Positions 35,099 to 45,407 of a stretch of DNA of 64,000 bases are shown piece by piece (position 1 is the stretch's first letter; every line of letters begins with the position of its first letter). Under the pieces are notes generated by a model that had not been told where the DNA came from, made no database searches, and saw nothing but the letters and a program-made list of their open reading frames with translations. The stretch comes from CAXXIC01 sp049315325 (GTDB lineage Bacteria > Bacteroidota > Bacteroidia > Bacteroidales > UBA7332). The stretch lies in contig JBMOKJ010000001.1 in NCBI GenBank assembly GCA_049315325.1, positions 496,001 through 560,000 on the forward strand, written 5' to 3'. Both the position numbers and the translations under genes were made by a program.

Positions 35099-37396
35099 CT
35101 ATCTCACCACAACGATTTTTGTAACCAACTCTTCGAGAGATTCGCTTGTTGAAGCGTAAACTGTATAAATCCCTGTTGGAACACGTTTCCCCGTCTTGTC
35201 TTTGCCGTCCCAATTCAGTTGTGGTTCAGTTATGGAACCCTCATAAACATTGTCTCCTTTTTGATTGGTTATTCGTAGAGATGCATCTGTTTTCAATCCG
35301 AAGATGGTAATAAATCCGCTATAATCTGGTTTGACAGGGTTTGGCGTAGCATAAACCTCTGTGAAAGATTTTTGAGTTGATAGAGCATCGTTTCTATATG
35401 ATGCTAATCCTTTATCAGTCCCAATAAAGATTTCCCCTGTAGTAGGATGAATAGCCATAGATAGAATTCTATTCGACGGCAAAGGACTATTGCTCTCGGT
35501 AAAATGGAAGAGCACTTGTTTCCCATCTGCACTAACCAAATAGACCCCGTTCAACTCTGTCCCAATCCATTTTCTGTTTTCAGAATCAACGCTGATTGTA
35601 CGAATGTTTTCCTCTTCGAGCAAATACCCTGGATTTGGAGACCCTGCTGTTGGAGGTAATTGAACCCGCGAGAAGAGATAATTAGAATTAAAAATATTTT
35701 CAGGCTTTTCCAAAACAAATGGGCCAACATTAGTTCCTAACCATATTGATCCATTTTTATCTTCTGAAATAGTAAAGAAATTATCGGGAGTTACCGACTT
35801 TTGATCACCATTTTTGTCGAGATAGGTCAAGGAAGAGTAGAATTTTGATTGATCATCACTTTGATTAGAGTATGTTCCTTTGGGGTCAAATGCGAGGACA
35901 CCTTGCTTCGACCAAGGAGCTAATGTCCAGAAAGTCCCGTTTTTTGATTGTATAATATCGAAAATAGCATCATTGTTTACAATTGAACTGTAATTCAAGG
36001 ATGTCCAAGTACGATCACTAGTGAATACCTTGATAACATTTACCGTAAACGAATTTGAAATAAGCAAGTTATTGTTAGCATCGTAACACAAGCCATAGGT
36101 TCTATCGAAATGGTTTGCCCCTTTGAGAACAGCCAAATTAACAGTTTCTATACCGCTATTGAGGTGATCGTGTATTTTCACCAGTTTATTGTTGTTAAAC
36201 TCATAAACTCCTTCACCAAATGATGCAACAAAGTAGTGTCCCTTCACTAATGGATCTTCTACAATATCGGTCAGGTCTCGAACAGATGAGCCCTGGGCTC
36301 TAATGGTGTCTAGTCTGAAATAAGACCACGATTCATTATCGAAAAACATCATCAAACCAGTGGTGTTGTATCTATCATCCCAAGCCCCACCACCTACTAT
36401 CATAAGTTTTTTTCCGCTAAAACGCAACTTATAAGGGCTATTGGCAAACGGACCAACAGGTTTCAGATTCGTACTTACTTTTGTGTATGATGATCCTGAT
36501 TTGTCAATTCTGTTAATACCTGAGGTAGATGTTGCATGCCACGTACTAATTGCAGGATTTAACGCTGACAATTTGTAAAAATTTGTACCCGAAACGGCTG
36601 TTTCTTGTGCTAAAGTAGTATAATAGCTCAATTGACTAAGACCATATACCACAAGGATATTGTTTGCAACAAATAAGTTAGCAAAAACTGTGCTCGTCTT
36701 GATTAATTGATAGCTTGAAGGCGTGATGGAATATAATCCACTACCATTAACCACAGCGAGGAGTGTATTTTGAAAAACAGCTAAATCTACAGCTTTAAGG
36801 GTATTAATCAAAACCCAGTTTCCTGTATCAAATAAATTTGCCGATTGAGATACCGAGACAATTCCCTGATCTGTAGCTGCATAAATATTGCCGTTGAAAA
36901 TGGTAGTCGCAAAGACTTTCTTTTTTAATAGATAAGACGCCGAGACCTCTTTTCGAGTTAAGTCGATAACTGTGACACCATAAGCTGTTGACAAGTAAGC
37001 TTGATTTCCAGAATAATTTATTCGATTAATAGTTTTATTCAATGCGAGGTTGTTGTCTTTTATGTCTGAAATATTAGAAATAGTTCCATTTTCATACATC
37101 AAATCAATATTGGAGTTATCGTAAACAATCATCAAAAGATTATTGTCTGGACTATATGAAATCAGAGATACTCTGTTGTCGTTTAGGCCATTAACCTTAC
37201 TGTAAACTACGATTGCACTACTCGTCTTGTCGTATGAGTAAAGGGCGCCATCTGATAGCCCAAATACTTTTGTTGGGGTTTCAGCCACATCAGTAACTGC
37301 AGAATAAGCAAGGTGAGTTCTCCAAGTACCAGCATCTGCAAATGTGTTTGCAATAATTGAGGAGAAAATAAAAAGAATGATGAATAGCCTTTTCAT
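35099..37396 (-). CDS. porZ: PorZ-type T9SS protein, copy 2
   Basis: 765 residues. Signal peptide ends near NTFA. Two beta-propeller-like regions follow, with repeated motifs (VAETPTKVFGLSDGALYSYD; KWIGTELNGVYLVS; GEIFIGTDKGLASYR). The end is a T9SS-type beta domain (GFITIFGLKTDASLRI, GIYTVYAS, VTKIVVVR). PorZ is a surface component of the type IX secretion attachment complex in P. gingivalis, helping sortase PorU attach cargo to anionic lipopolysaccharide. This copy aligns along its whole length with the gene upstream, so the two are tandem duplicates. It has its own -7 box (TACTTTTG, 37446-37439). Confidence 0.85.
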   Translation of the reverse strand: MKRLFIILFIFSSIIANTFADAGTWRTHLAYSAVTDVAETPTKVFGLSDGALYSYDKTSSAIVVYSKVNGLNDNRVSLISYSPDNNLLMIVYDNSNIDLMYENGTISNISDIKDNNLALNKTINRINYSGNQAYLSTAYGVTVIDLTRKEVSASYLLKKKVFATTIFNGNIYAATDQGIVSVSQSANLFDTGNWVLINTLKAVDLAVFQNTLLAVVNGSGLYSITPSSYQLIKTSTVFANLFVANNILVVYGLSQLSYYTTLAQETAVSGTNFYKLSALNPAISTWHATSTSGINRIDKSGSSYTKVSTNLKPVGPFANSPYKLRFSGKKLMIVGGGAWDDRYNTTGLMMFFDNESWSYFRLDTIRAQGSSVRDLTDIVEDPLVKGHYFVASFGEGVYEFNNNKLVKIHDHLNSGIETVNLAVLKGANHFDRTYGLCYDANNNLLISNSFTVNVIKVFTSDRTWTSLNYSSIVNNDAIFDIIQSKNGTFWTLAPWSKQGVLAFDPKGTYSNQSDDQSKFYSSLTYLDKNGDQKSVTPDNFFTISEDKNGSIWLGTNVGPFVLEKPENIFNSNYLFSRVQLPPTAGSPNPGYLLEEENIRTISVDSENRKWIGTELNGVYLVSADGKQVLFHFTESNSPLPSNRILSMAIHPTTGEIFIGTDKGLASYRNDALSTQKSFTEVYATPNPVKPDYSGFITIFGLKTDASLRITNQKGDNVYEGSITEPQLNWDGKDKTGKRVPTGIYTVYASTSESLEELVTKIVVVR

Positions 37397-37438
37397 TATA
37401 TCTGTGTAAATTAGATTAAAACCAACTAGTTAATAAGA

Positions 37439-37446
37439 CAAAAGTA
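37439..37446 (-). promoter_or_regulatory. -7 box for porZ copy 2
   Basis: Minus strand TACTTTTG, about 43 bases before the ATG, in the 94-base gap between the two porZ genes. Confidence 0.4.
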
Positions 37447-37490
37447 GTGTTTTTTCAAATACGTGAACGATTCTTCTCCACTATGAGAGC

Positions 37491-39800
37491 TTATTTAAGA
37501 ATTAAAATTTTTGTAACAACCCCTTCGGAAGCATCGCTAATTGATGCATAAACCAAATAGACGCCGCTTGCAGGCTTCTGCCCTTGACGATTTCTTCCAT
37601 CCCATACAATCTGCCCGCCGGCTGACTCTCCTTCGAAAAGTGAATTTCCATTTAAGTCAGCGATACGAACTGTCGATTTTGATTTTAGACCGGTAATTGT
37701 GATAAGCCCTTCATAACCTGGGCGAACTGGATTAGGAAATGCATAGACTTCTGAATAATCTTTTTTACCCTCAATAGCATCACTTCGGTACGAAACAAGT
37801 CCCTTGTCTGTTCCGATAAAAACTTCGCCCGTAGTTGGATGAATGGCTATTGATAAAACCTTGTTTGAAAACAGAGGACTATTATCTTCAGTGTAGTGAG
37901 CATAAGTTTCTTGGCCATTCTCACTTACCAAATATACACCATTCGACTCGGTGCCAATCCATTTTCGATTACCCCCATCCACACAAATGGCACTAACTTT
38001 TTCGTTCTCGAGCAGATAATCGGCAAGCATAGTTCCATCATTTCTTGGCACTTTCACTCGTGTACCCAAAAAGTTGTCTGTGAAAATCTTTGTTGGACTA
38101 TTGAAAACTATTGGCCCCATATCTGTTCCTACCCATATTGCGCCATTCTTGTCTTCTGCCATACAAAAGAAATCTTCGGGAGAAAGAGTTCGTGTTTCAA
38201 GGTTATCCATGTAGTTGATTGAACTAATGAATTTGTATTGATCATCTGATTGATCATCGATTGTTCCTTTTGTATCAAAAGCAAATATGCCTGGGCTATC
38301 CCACGCCGAAAGCATCCAGATTGCACCCTTTTTAGTCAACATTAAGTCGAAAACCGATTCCTTCAAAGCAACAGGAGCATAGTTTAAAGACACCCACTTT
38401 TTTTCTTTTGTTAAGACCTTTATCGATTTGTTTGTGTACATATTTGTAACAAACAGATTGTTGTATCTATCATAGCAAAGGCCATACGTTCGATCATAAT
38501 GATCAAACCCTTTTGCTTTATCGTGAGTTTCGATTGCACTGTTTTTGTGATCATGAATGGTTACAAGTTTTTTGTTTCGAAACTCATAAACACCTTCACC
38601 ATAAGATGTCACGAAATAGTGGCCTGTTTCTGCAGGATCTTCAACAATATTCATAAAATCGCGGGCATCATTGTCTATCTTGATTGTGTCCACTTTTTGA
38701 TAATCCCATTTATCATCTTGGTAAAACATCATTAATCCTTTTGTGTAGTAACGGTCATCCCAAGCTCCTCCACCCACAATCATTAGTTTATTTCCACTAA
38801 ATTTAAGTCGATAAGGGCTATTGGCAAGAGGTCCGTCTGGTTTCCCAACTACAACATTTGACAATCCCTCAGCTGTTTTAGTGATTTTGCAAACTCCAAG
38901 CGATCCCATAGCTGCCCAAAGGGTTTCGTTTGATGAAAGAGAAGAAAGCCCATATAGATTCGTTTGCGAAACGGTTTGTTCCGACGTGATAGAGGTAAAA
39001 GTCGTTATTTGCCAATTTCCATAGGCGATAAGATTATCCTTAGATGTGAAAATTCCAGAAAGAACATCACTTGAATAAAATTTTATAAAGTCGTTGCCAT
39101 TTAAATGAAAAATTCCTTCTGATTTTTTTAGAGCTATTAATTCTCCTTTAAACAAAGTTAGTTGATCTGCCACAAGTGAATTAAAAACAGCCCAATTGCT
39201 TGGATCGACCAAATTTGCATTAATTGAAGCCGTCATTATCCCTTTATCAGTCGCAGCATATATTTTGTTGTTCAGAATCGCGGTTGAAAATGTGTTTTTA
39301 TTCAGTAGATAAGTGTCGGCTATTTCATGTTTAATGAGGTTAACAATTGATATTCCATATCCTGTTGTCAAGTAGGCTTTTGTTCCAAAAAACATAACAC
39401 TATTAATGGTTTTATCCAACGAAGTATTTTTCTCTTTGATATCCAATATATTGAATATTTTTCCTTCGTCAGTGACTAAGTCGATGTTAGAATTGTCATA
39501 AACAACGAGCAACAACTGGTTTTCTAAATTATAAGTTATAAATGAAACTTTATTATCGCTCAATCCGTCAATTTTGCTAAGTACATCAAAACTGTTACTC
39601 TCTTTGTCGTAAGAGAAGAGTGCGCCATCAGATAAGCCATATACGCGCTCTGGCGTTTCGGCAACTTGAGTAACAGACAAATAGGATAAATGTGTGCGCC
39701 AATAGCCTACTGGAATCTGTTTGGAACTATCGGGTGGAGCTGCGGCATAAGAAGTCGCGACTAAGAAAAATAGAATCAGAATTGAAATAAGTTGTTTCAT
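37491..39800 (-). CDS. porZ: PorZ-type T9SS protein, copy 1
   Basis: 769 residues from ATG 39800 (MKQLISILILFF); the longer frame overlaps rdgB. Signal peptide ends near SYAA. Same architecture as copy 2: propeller motifs (VAETPERVYGLSDGALFSYD; GEVFIGTDKGLVSYR) and C-terminal domain (GLITITGLKSKSTVRI, SGVYLVYAS, VTKILILK). It lies 22 bases after rdgB, so the two are co-transcribed. I cannot tell which copy is the functional PorZ; both look intact. Confidence 0.85.
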   Translation of the reverse strand: MKQLISILILFFLVATSYAAAPPDSSKQIPVGYWRTHLSYLSVTQVAETPERVYGLSDGALFSYDKESNSFDVLSKIDGLSDNKVSFITYNLENQLLLVVYDNSNIDLVTDEGKIFNILDIKEKNTSLDKTINSVMFFGTKAYLTTGYGISIVNLIKHEIADTYLLNKNTFSTAILNNKIYAATDKGIMTASINANLVDPSNWAVFNSLVADQLTLFKGELIALKKSEGIFHLNGNDFIKFYSSDVLSGIFTSKDNLIAYGNWQITTFTSITSEQTVSQTNLYGLSSLSSNETLWAAMGSLGVCKITKTAEGLSNVVVGKPDGPLANSPYRLKFSGNKLMIVGGGAWDDRYYTKGLMMFYQDDKWDYQKVDTIKIDNDARDFMNIVEDPAETGHYFVTSYGEGVYEFRNKKLVTIHDHKNSAIETHDKAKGFDHYDRTYGLCYDRYNNLFVTNMYTNKSIKVLTKEKKWVSLNYAPVALKESVFDLMLTKKGAIWMLSAWDSPGIFAFDTKGTIDDQSDDQYKFISSINYMDNLETRTLSPEDFFCMAEDKNGAIWVGTDMGPIVFNSPTKIFTDNFLGTRVKVPRNDGTMLADYLLENEKVSAICVDGGNRKWIGTESNGVYLVSENGQETYAHYTEDNSPLFSNKVLSIAIHPTTGEVFIGTDKGLVSYRSDAIEGKKDYSEVYAFPNPVRPGYEGLITITGLKSKSTVRIADLNGNSLFEGESAGGQIVWDGRNRQGQKPASGVYLVYASISDASEGVVTKILILK

Positions 39801-39822
39801 TGAATCAATGTTGACCGTTGTC

Positions 39823-40401
39823 TTATTTTGATTGAAAATAGGCAATTAACTTTTCCACTGCTTTAGCGCGGTGGCTAATTTTGTTTTTTGCGTCAAGTCC
39901 AAGCTCAGCAAATGTGTTATTATATCCATCTGGTCGAAAAATGGGATCGTAACCAAAACCCGCTTCTCCGATTTTTTCGCGTGTAATTTCGCCCGAAACG
40001 AATCCTTCAAAAATGGTTTCGCTGTCACCTTCTATTAATGCGATTACAGTTCTGAAACGCGCTTTTCGATTAGCTTTTCCTGAGAGTTCAGTCAGCAGTT
40101 TGTCCATATTATCGACCGCACTACGTTGTTCTCCAGCATAACGAGCCGAATAGACTCCCGGTGCATTATTGAGTGCCTCCACTTCGAGCCCAGTGTCGTC
40201 GGCAAAGCAGTCGAAACCAAATTTTTGCTTTACAAATTGAGCTTTCAAAAGCGCATTACCTTCAAGCGTATTAGCCGTTTCGGGAATCTCGTCGAAACAA
40301 CCAATATCAGACAGACTGAGAATTTCGACTTTCCCATTCAGAATGGAAGAAACCTCTTCGAGCTTGTGCTTATTGTTGGTTGCGAATACAATCTTATGCA
40401 T
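39823..40401 (-). CDS. rdgB: Non-canonical purine NTP pyrophosphatase (RdgB/HAM1)
   Basis: 192 residues from ATG 40401 (MHKIVFATNNKHKLEEV), the family's normal start and length; the longer frame to 40464 runs into the promoter. It hydrolyses dITP, ITP and XTP to monophosphates, keeping them out of DNA and RNA. Motifs: FATNNKHKLEEV, the acidic DDTGLEVEAL, GVYSARYAG and GFGYDPIF. It is the first gene of a unit with the two porZ genes. Confidence 0.93.
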   Translation of the reverse strand: MHKIVFATNNKHKLEEVSSILNGKVEILSLSDIGCFDEIPETANTLEGNALLKAQFVKQKFGFDCFADDTGLEVEALNNAPGVYSARYAGEQRSAVDNMDKLLTELSGKANRKARFRTVIALIEGDSETIFEGFVSGEITREKIGEAGFGYDPIFRPDGYNNTFAELGLDAKNKISHRAKAVEKLIAYFQSK

Positions 40402-40440
40402 ATAAACGACAGAAACAGCTAAAAATTTAAACTTAACCGA

Positions 40441-40448
40441 CAAAAGTA
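40441..40448 (-). promoter_or_regulatory. -7 box for rdgB-porZ
   Basis: Minus strand TACTTTTG, 40 bases before ATG 40401. Confidence 0.5.
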
Positions 40449-40541
40449 ATAAATTTTCGCTCAAATAGGCTCGTTTTAAGGCTAATTACGTTCTATTAAG
40501 CAGAATGAATCAGGCTTTTGGGGGATAAGATTAAGGTTTAA

Positions 40542-41279
40542 TTATTTAGTACAGATAAGTACCGTTTCGTTGGCGTTGTACCCCAAACGGCTTTTATCCA
40601 CATCAGGGAATGACAAGACGTCGACTTTGAATCCTACCTTTTGTAATCGTTTTTGCAGACCTGCCACCGAGTAGATGCGAACATGATCTTCTTGTCCGAA
40701 ATGAATTAGTCGCTCCGATTCGCTTATCACAGAAGGATTTTCATACGTGTCGCCCGATTTAAATGGCGTTTGAATCAAGCATACACCGCCGTTCTTCAAC
40801 ACGCGATTTAACTCTTGCATCGCTACGAGATCGTTATCGATGTGTTCTAAAATATGATAGCAGATTATCACATCCCAATTCGCATCGGGCGCATCAATGT
40901 TGGTGATGTCGAAATGAAAGTCGGATAAGAAGTCACCTGATATATCAGTTCCGGCATAGTGAATGTTCGTTTGATCATTCATCACTCGGTAGAGACTACG
41001 CGATGGAGAGAAATCGAGAACTGAAACGCCGTCTTTCAGATATCGGGTAGAAAGTAACTCCCAAAGCCTCCTCGTTCGCGGAAGACTTCCACATTTTGGA
41101 CAGAGTTCGTCTTCGTCTTCAAGTACCACAAATTTACGAAAGTGCCCATTACAAAGATTGCATTCCACCTCGTTACCTCTGTAAAATAACGCAAGTACCA
41201 TTCTAAATTTGGGTTCCAACGTGTAGAGTGTTTGCCTTGGAATAAGTCGCCGGATGAGCTGTTTTATTGAATTGTACAT
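40542..41279 (-). CDS. Class I SAM-dependent methyltransferase with zinc ribbon
   Basis: 245 residues. N-terminal Cys pairs C40/C43 (ECNLC) and C60/C63 (LCPKC) form a likely zinc ribbon. They are followed by a Rossmann methyltransferase: VLDFSPSRSLYR (motif I), GTDISGDF, DVIICYHILEHIDND (motif IV) and LKNGGVCLIQTPF. The substrate is unknown; similar proteins modify cell-surface sugars or lipids. It stands alone between rdgB and the lamin-tail gene, on the same strand as both. Confidence 0.85.
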   Translation of the reverse strand: MYNSIKQLIRRLIPRQTLYTLEPKFRMVLALFYRGNEVECNLCNGHFRKFVVLEDEDELCPKCGSLPRTRRLWELLSTRYLKDGVSVLDFSPSRSLYRVMNDQTNIHYAGTDISGDFLSDFHFDITNIDAPDANWDVIICYHILEHIDNDLVAMQELNRVLKNGGVCLIQTPFKSGDTYENPSVISESERLIHFGQEDHVRIYSVAGLQKRLQKVGFKVDVLSFPDVDKSRLGYNANETVLICTK

Positions 41280-41392
41280 TTTTCGATTTGTCTATATAAC
41301 GACAAAACTAAGGATTTATCTTTGTACTGACAATAAACTGAAGCGAAATTGCTTAGAGTTCGTTTTATGATTGCTTATTAATTCTATATCCC

Positions 41393-43969
41393 TTAATTTC
41401 CAACAACCACCGGCATTTTCTTCACGACGGATGGTCGGTCGATTTTATGGTATTCAACATAGAGAATATAGATTCCAGGATCAACTAATTTCTCCATAGA
41501 ATCAGTTCCTTTCCACGTCAGAAGGCCTTGCGTACCGAGTATCGTATTATTTGCCACCACCGAAATTAATTTTCCTATCGAGCTGTAAATTCGGACGTTT
41601 GCCGAATATCCACTTTGGTCGAGAGCGTAGTTGATGTGCAATAAATCGTCGATGCCGTTGTTGTCGGGTGTAATTGTTTCTGTTTCGAGCCAAAAGTCCT
41701 TACTTTCACCTTTTGTTGAGGTTTGCTGCGAATTCTTCACTCCCGGAGTTCCCCATCCTGCTTCAGTAGATGATGAAGTCCAGTTATTACTATCTGTGGT
41801 AGGCCATTCCGAATTCAACCGTTCGAGTGCCACACCCTCGGGGTTTTTCACAAACGGGTGGTGCATTTTCTCAGTATAGAAGAATCCATCGATAACCTCT
41901 GCCGATGCGTTGATGAGTTGGATATTACCTTCGGTGTCGGACATCGACGGCAATGATGATAATTCAAGAAACACATTTTTGTCTGCAGTCGGATATTCGC
42001 TTAAGACATTCGTTTTGTCTGTCGTGAGCACTAAGAATTCGCTCGGGAAAAATGGTGTTGGAGATTCTGCCAATCTAGTTCCTGATTGAAACGTACCATC
42101 AGATTTTTTTGATGTGAGGTAGAGTTTCGATAAATCTACAATTCTATTCGATCGGTTGTAGAGCTCCACATAATCAGCACCATTGGGACGCGGATTGAAA
42201 AGAATTTCGTTGATAATGACGTCTTGTAATGAAGCCATTTCGGAGAGTGCAATTCGTATCGCTTTGTTGCTTTCGAGCGCAATACCCGAAATGGAGTGAA
42301 GCGATTTCAACTCAATGGTGACAATATCGCCACGAGAAAGAGGTTTGTCTAAAACCACGATTACCGAATTTGGTATCGGAGCTGAAACTACAACATTCTT
42401 TATGTGAAAATCTCCTGACAATGCATATTGATTAAAATCCACCAATTCCGATTTTCTCATTACATCGCTGAACGAAATTCGAACGGAGTCTGCACTTAGC
42501 AAGGCTGTTTGCAAGATAGTAGGGATATGTGTGTCGGGGTTTGTTGCTAAAATGCTATTTGGCTTGCCTGGAGTTCCACCACTTTTGTCGGTCGATGCTT
42601 TCCAGTTCGATCTTTGTCCGCCTATGTTTTTCAGGTCGATGCATTCGAGCGAAAATCCCCCTTTGGCTTTGAAATCGTCGCCGTACCATTGGTCGGTGTA
42701 ATTGGCAAACGAGATTAATTCGCCTTGTGGACTTTCGAGGTAAATCAATTTGCCCGTGTTGGCTAATGCTGGAAATGATGAAATTCCTATTTTTGGAATT
42801 GCTGAGCTGAATTTTGGAATACCTGTTGGATTTGCCATCACCACAAAACTATCGGGCAACAGCCAATAATCTGGCAATATGTAACTTTTGTCGCCATAAT
42901 AAAACTTCCAACCCGATAAATTGACACGCGAAGTGGAGTTGTTATGGATTTCTACATATTCTACTTCTGGCAAAGTGGCCGCTCCTGTTGGATTTGCCAT
43001 AATTTCGCTGATAACAACATCGCCTGTTTTCGCATTTTCGAGTACAGACCAATAAGTGAATGGTAGAGTTTGATCAGCCATCAAGTTTCCTGCTAGGTCT
43101 TTTACTCCTTTCACCATTAAAGAATATCCGACACCTTCGTTCAATGGTGTTGAAAGATTCAATTCGACTGATTTTTTGTCAACGGATAAGTTTGTTTTAG
43201 CAATTGCGATACCATTAATGGTAAATTCTGCCTTCGAAATATCAACTTCTTCGTCGAAACTCAGCGTAATATTTTGCTTATCGTTCACAGATAAATTTGT
43301 GAGTTTTGGAGCCTCATTGTCGATAAAAGGGGTAAATGAGACGTTGATATCGTCGAAATAGAAGTTTTTGATGTTGCTGACCGTATAGATTGGATTCAGT
43401 ATAAAATAATCTCCGTCAACTGGGGCATTGTCGGTGTATTCTCCTTTGAGCACATAGTCAGCATCTGAAGATAGTTTGACAAACAAGCGCCAAACCGATT
43501 GATGAGTAAATTCAACTTTGATATTTGCAGACACCGAGGCCAGATTCAGTTGTCCCGTTTCTCCTGCGATAATTTCGGTAGTTGTACTTGTGGAAGTTCT
43601 CTTTGAAAGATTGATTTTATCGCTTGCTCCGCCGATAGTGATAAAGTAGCCAGTGTTTGACGTTGCTGGATCGGCATCATCTGAAGCTAAATAGATACGA
43701 CCGTAATTGTATTGAGAAGGGTTGAAGTTGAGTTTCACCCAAAACTCCCAGGTTGTCCCTTTTTGCAACTTGCTTTGTGTAGATAAAAAAGCGCTTCCAG
43801 TTGCTGTGGCATTGAGTTGCAACTGCTGCGAAGAATTGATTACAAACAATTCAGTATTTCCGCTCCAAGTTGGATTCACGGATAGATTGCCGTCACTAAA
43901 ATTTTCGTTCCATTGCGAAAAGAGCGATATGGAACAGGTAAGTAACAGAAACAGAGCGATTTTTCTCAT
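41393..43969 (-). CDS. Exported lamin-tail domain protein with a gliding/T9SS-like end
   Basis: 858 residues from ATG 43969; the frame's earlier start lies upstream of a proper signal peptide, which ends SISLFS before QWNEN. A laminin-G/lectin-like first domain (residues 20-215) is followed by Ig-like segments (APKLTNLSVNDKQNITLSF). Two lamin-tail domains come next (GDVVISEIMANPTG and LQDVIINEILFNPRPNG). The C-terminal beta domain (ITPDNNGIDDLLHINY, ANVRIYSSIGKLI, WKGTDSMEKLVDPGIYILYVEY) has the look of a T9SS type B or CHU_C sorting end. Probably surface-exposed, perhaps an adhesin or nuclease accessory. No catalytic motif is seen. Confidence 0.75.
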   Translation of the reverse strand: MRKIALFLLLTCSISLFSQWNENFSDGNLSVNPTWSGNTELFVINSSQQLQLNATATGSAFLSTQSKLQKGTTWEFWVKLNFNPSQYNYGRIYLASDDADPATSNTGYFITIGGASDKINLSKRTSTSTTTEIIAGETGQLNLASVSANIKVEFTHQSVWRLFVKLSSDADYVLKGEYTDNAPVDGDYFILNPIYTVSNIKNFYFDDINVSFTPFIDNEAPKLTNLSVNDKQNITLSFDEEVDISKAEFTINGIAIAKTNLSVDKKSVELNLSTPLNEGVGYSLMVKGVKDLAGNLMADQTLPFTYWSVLENAKTGDVVISEIMANPTGAATLPEVEYVEIHNNSTSRVNLSGWKFYYGDKSYILPDYWLLPDSFVVMANPTGIPKFSSAIPKIGISSFPALANTGKLIYLESPQGELISFANYTDQWYGDDFKAKGGFSLECIDLKNIGGQRSNWKASTDKSGGTPGKPNSILATNPDTHIPTILQTALLSADSVRISFSDVMRKSELVDFNQYALSGDFHIKNVVVSAPIPNSVIVVLDKPLSRGDIVTIELKSLHSISGIALESNKAIRIALSEMASLQDVIINEILFNPRPNGADYVELYNRSNRIVDLSKLYLTSKKSDGTFQSGTRLAESPTPFFPSEFLVLTTDKTNVLSEYPTADKNVFLELSSLPSMSDTEGNIQLINASAEVIDGFFYTEKMHHPFVKNPEGVALERLNSEWPTTDSNNWTSSSTEAGWGTPGVKNSQQTSTKGESKDFWLETETITPDNNGIDDLLHINYALDQSGYSANVRIYSSIGKLISVVANNTILGTQGLLTWKGTDSMEKLVDPGIYILYVEYHKIDRPSVVKKMPVVVGN

Positions 43970-43999
43970 CGGCAGAGCAATTTTTTCTGATAAATGTTG

Positions 44000-44007
44000 T
44001 ATTTTTG
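44000..44007 (+). promoter_or_regulatory. -7 box for asd
   Basis: TATTTTTG followed by C, in the divergent spacer about 105 bases before the asd ATG. A T-rich stretch at 43980 may be the -33 element. Confidence 0.45.
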
Positions 44008-44110
44008 CACTCAATTTGCATTAAATTGAATGTATAGCTTTTGTTGAAAAGCAAATATAATCGATTTTTCAATTCGAAATGTAAAAACTAATAATTAATT
44101 AAAAGTAAAA

Positions 44111-45118
44111 ATGAAAGTAGCTATTGTAGGCGCAAGTGGTGCCGTAGGACAAGAGTTTCTACGCGTTCTTGAAGAGAGGAATTTCCCTATGGATGAGTTA
44201 GTGTTATTCGGTTCAGCACGTAGTGCGGGTGCCAAGTACACGTTCGGCGGTAAGGAAATCGAGGTAAAACTTCTTCAGCACAACGACGACTTCAAGGGTA
44301 TTGATATTGCTTTCACATCGGCTGGTGCCGTTACTTCTAAAGAGTTTGCCGATACTATTACGAAATATGGAGCTGTGATGATTGACAACTCCAGCGCTTT
44401 CCGTATGGAAAATGATATTCCCCTCGTTGTTCCCGAAGTTAATGGTGAAGACGCCAAAAGCCGTCCGCGCGGCATCATTGCCAATCCAAACTGTACGACC
44501 ATCCAAATGGTAGTGGCATTGAAGGCGATTGAAGATCTTTCGCACATCAAAACCGTTCACGTTTCTACTTATCAGGCAGCAAGTGGCGCAGGTGCAGCGG
44601 CAATGGACGAGTTGGTGGAGCAATTCGGCGAATTAGGTCGTGGCGAAGAGCCCACCGTCAGCAAATTTGCGTATCAGTTGGCATACAACGTCATTCCTCA
44701 GGTGGATGTTTTCACCGAAAACGGATACACTAAAGAGGAGATGAAAATGTATCACGAAACACGCAAAATCATGCACTCCGACATCAAAGTTAGTGCAACT
44801 TGCGTGCGTGTGCCAGTAATGCGTGCTCACTCAGAGTCGATCTGGATTGAAACTGAACGCCCTATCTCTGTAGAGGAGGCTCGCGAAGCATTCTCAAAAG
44901 CCGATGGCGTAGTTTTGATGGACGAACCAGAAAAAAAAGCGTACCCAATGCCGTTGTTCCTTGCCGGAGTAGATCCTGTGTATGTAGGTCGCATCCGCAA
45001 AGATTTGACGAATGACAACGGACTGAGCTTTTGGAGCGTGAGCGACCAAATCAAAAAAGGCGCAGCCCTCAACGCAGTTCAAATTGCAGAATACTTGATT
45101 AAAGAGAACGCTTTGTAA
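44111..45118 (+). CDS. asd: Aspartate-semialdehyde dehydrogenase
   Basis: Reduces aspartyl phosphate to aspartate semialdehyde with NADPH, feeding lysine/DAP, threonine and methionine. 335 residues, normal length. NADP motif VAIVGASGAVGQEF, catalytic Cys128 in NPNCTTIQM, substrate-binding region YQAASGAGAAAM, and HSESIWIE with its base His. Monocistronic, with a good terminator. metA in the same window lies further along the same pathway. Confidence 0.95.
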   Translation: MKVAIVGASGAVGQEFLRVLEERNFPMDELVLFGSARSAGAKYTFGGKEIEVKLLQHNDDFKGIDIAFTSAGAVTSKEFADTITKYGAVMIDNSSAFRMENDIPLVVPEVNGEDAKSRPRGIIANPNCTTIQMVVALKAIEDLSHIKTVHVSTYQAASGAGAAAMDELVEQFGELGRGEEPTVSKFAYQLAYNVIPQVDVFTENGYTKEEMKMYHETRKIMHSDIKVSATCVRVPVMRAHSESIWIETERPISVEEAREAFSKADGVVLMDEPEKKAYPMPLFLAGVDPVYVGRIRKDLTNDNGLSFWSVSDQIKKGAALNAVQIAEYLIKENAL

Positions 45119-45141
45119 TCTCTTTTCAAACCTAAATATAG

Positions 45142-45181
45142 ACGGACAGTCAGCCTTGTGTGGTTGATTGTCCGTTTTTTT
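45142..45181 (+). terminator. Terminator of asd
   Basis: ACGGACA pairs with TGTCCGT with inner TCA/TGA and CC/GG pairs, followed by a run of seven T. Confidence 0.9.
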
Positions 45182-45234
45182 GTCTCTATGATTTGGCTAC
45201 TTTGTAATTTCAATAATTAGAAATATATTTGCTG

Positions 45235-45330
45235 ACGGAACGCAGTTTCTGAGAATTTTAAAAGGGACGGAACGCAATTGCCTAATAGCGAACGCTGTTT
45301 CCGCTACGGCGAGGATAGCATAAAGGAAAA
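45235..45330. repeat. Dispersed repeat, copy 1
   Basis: Contains two copies of ACGGAACGCA and the string AATTGCCTAATAGCGAACGCTGTTTCCGC. A related sequence lies at 61090-61260. No coding frame. Confidence 0.55.
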
Positions 45331-45407
45331 TTAGTATTATTCCTAAACGAGAAAAGAGCTTTCTGTGAAGAAGGCTCTTTTTTTTTGCTCCAAATTGAGG
45401 TATCTAA

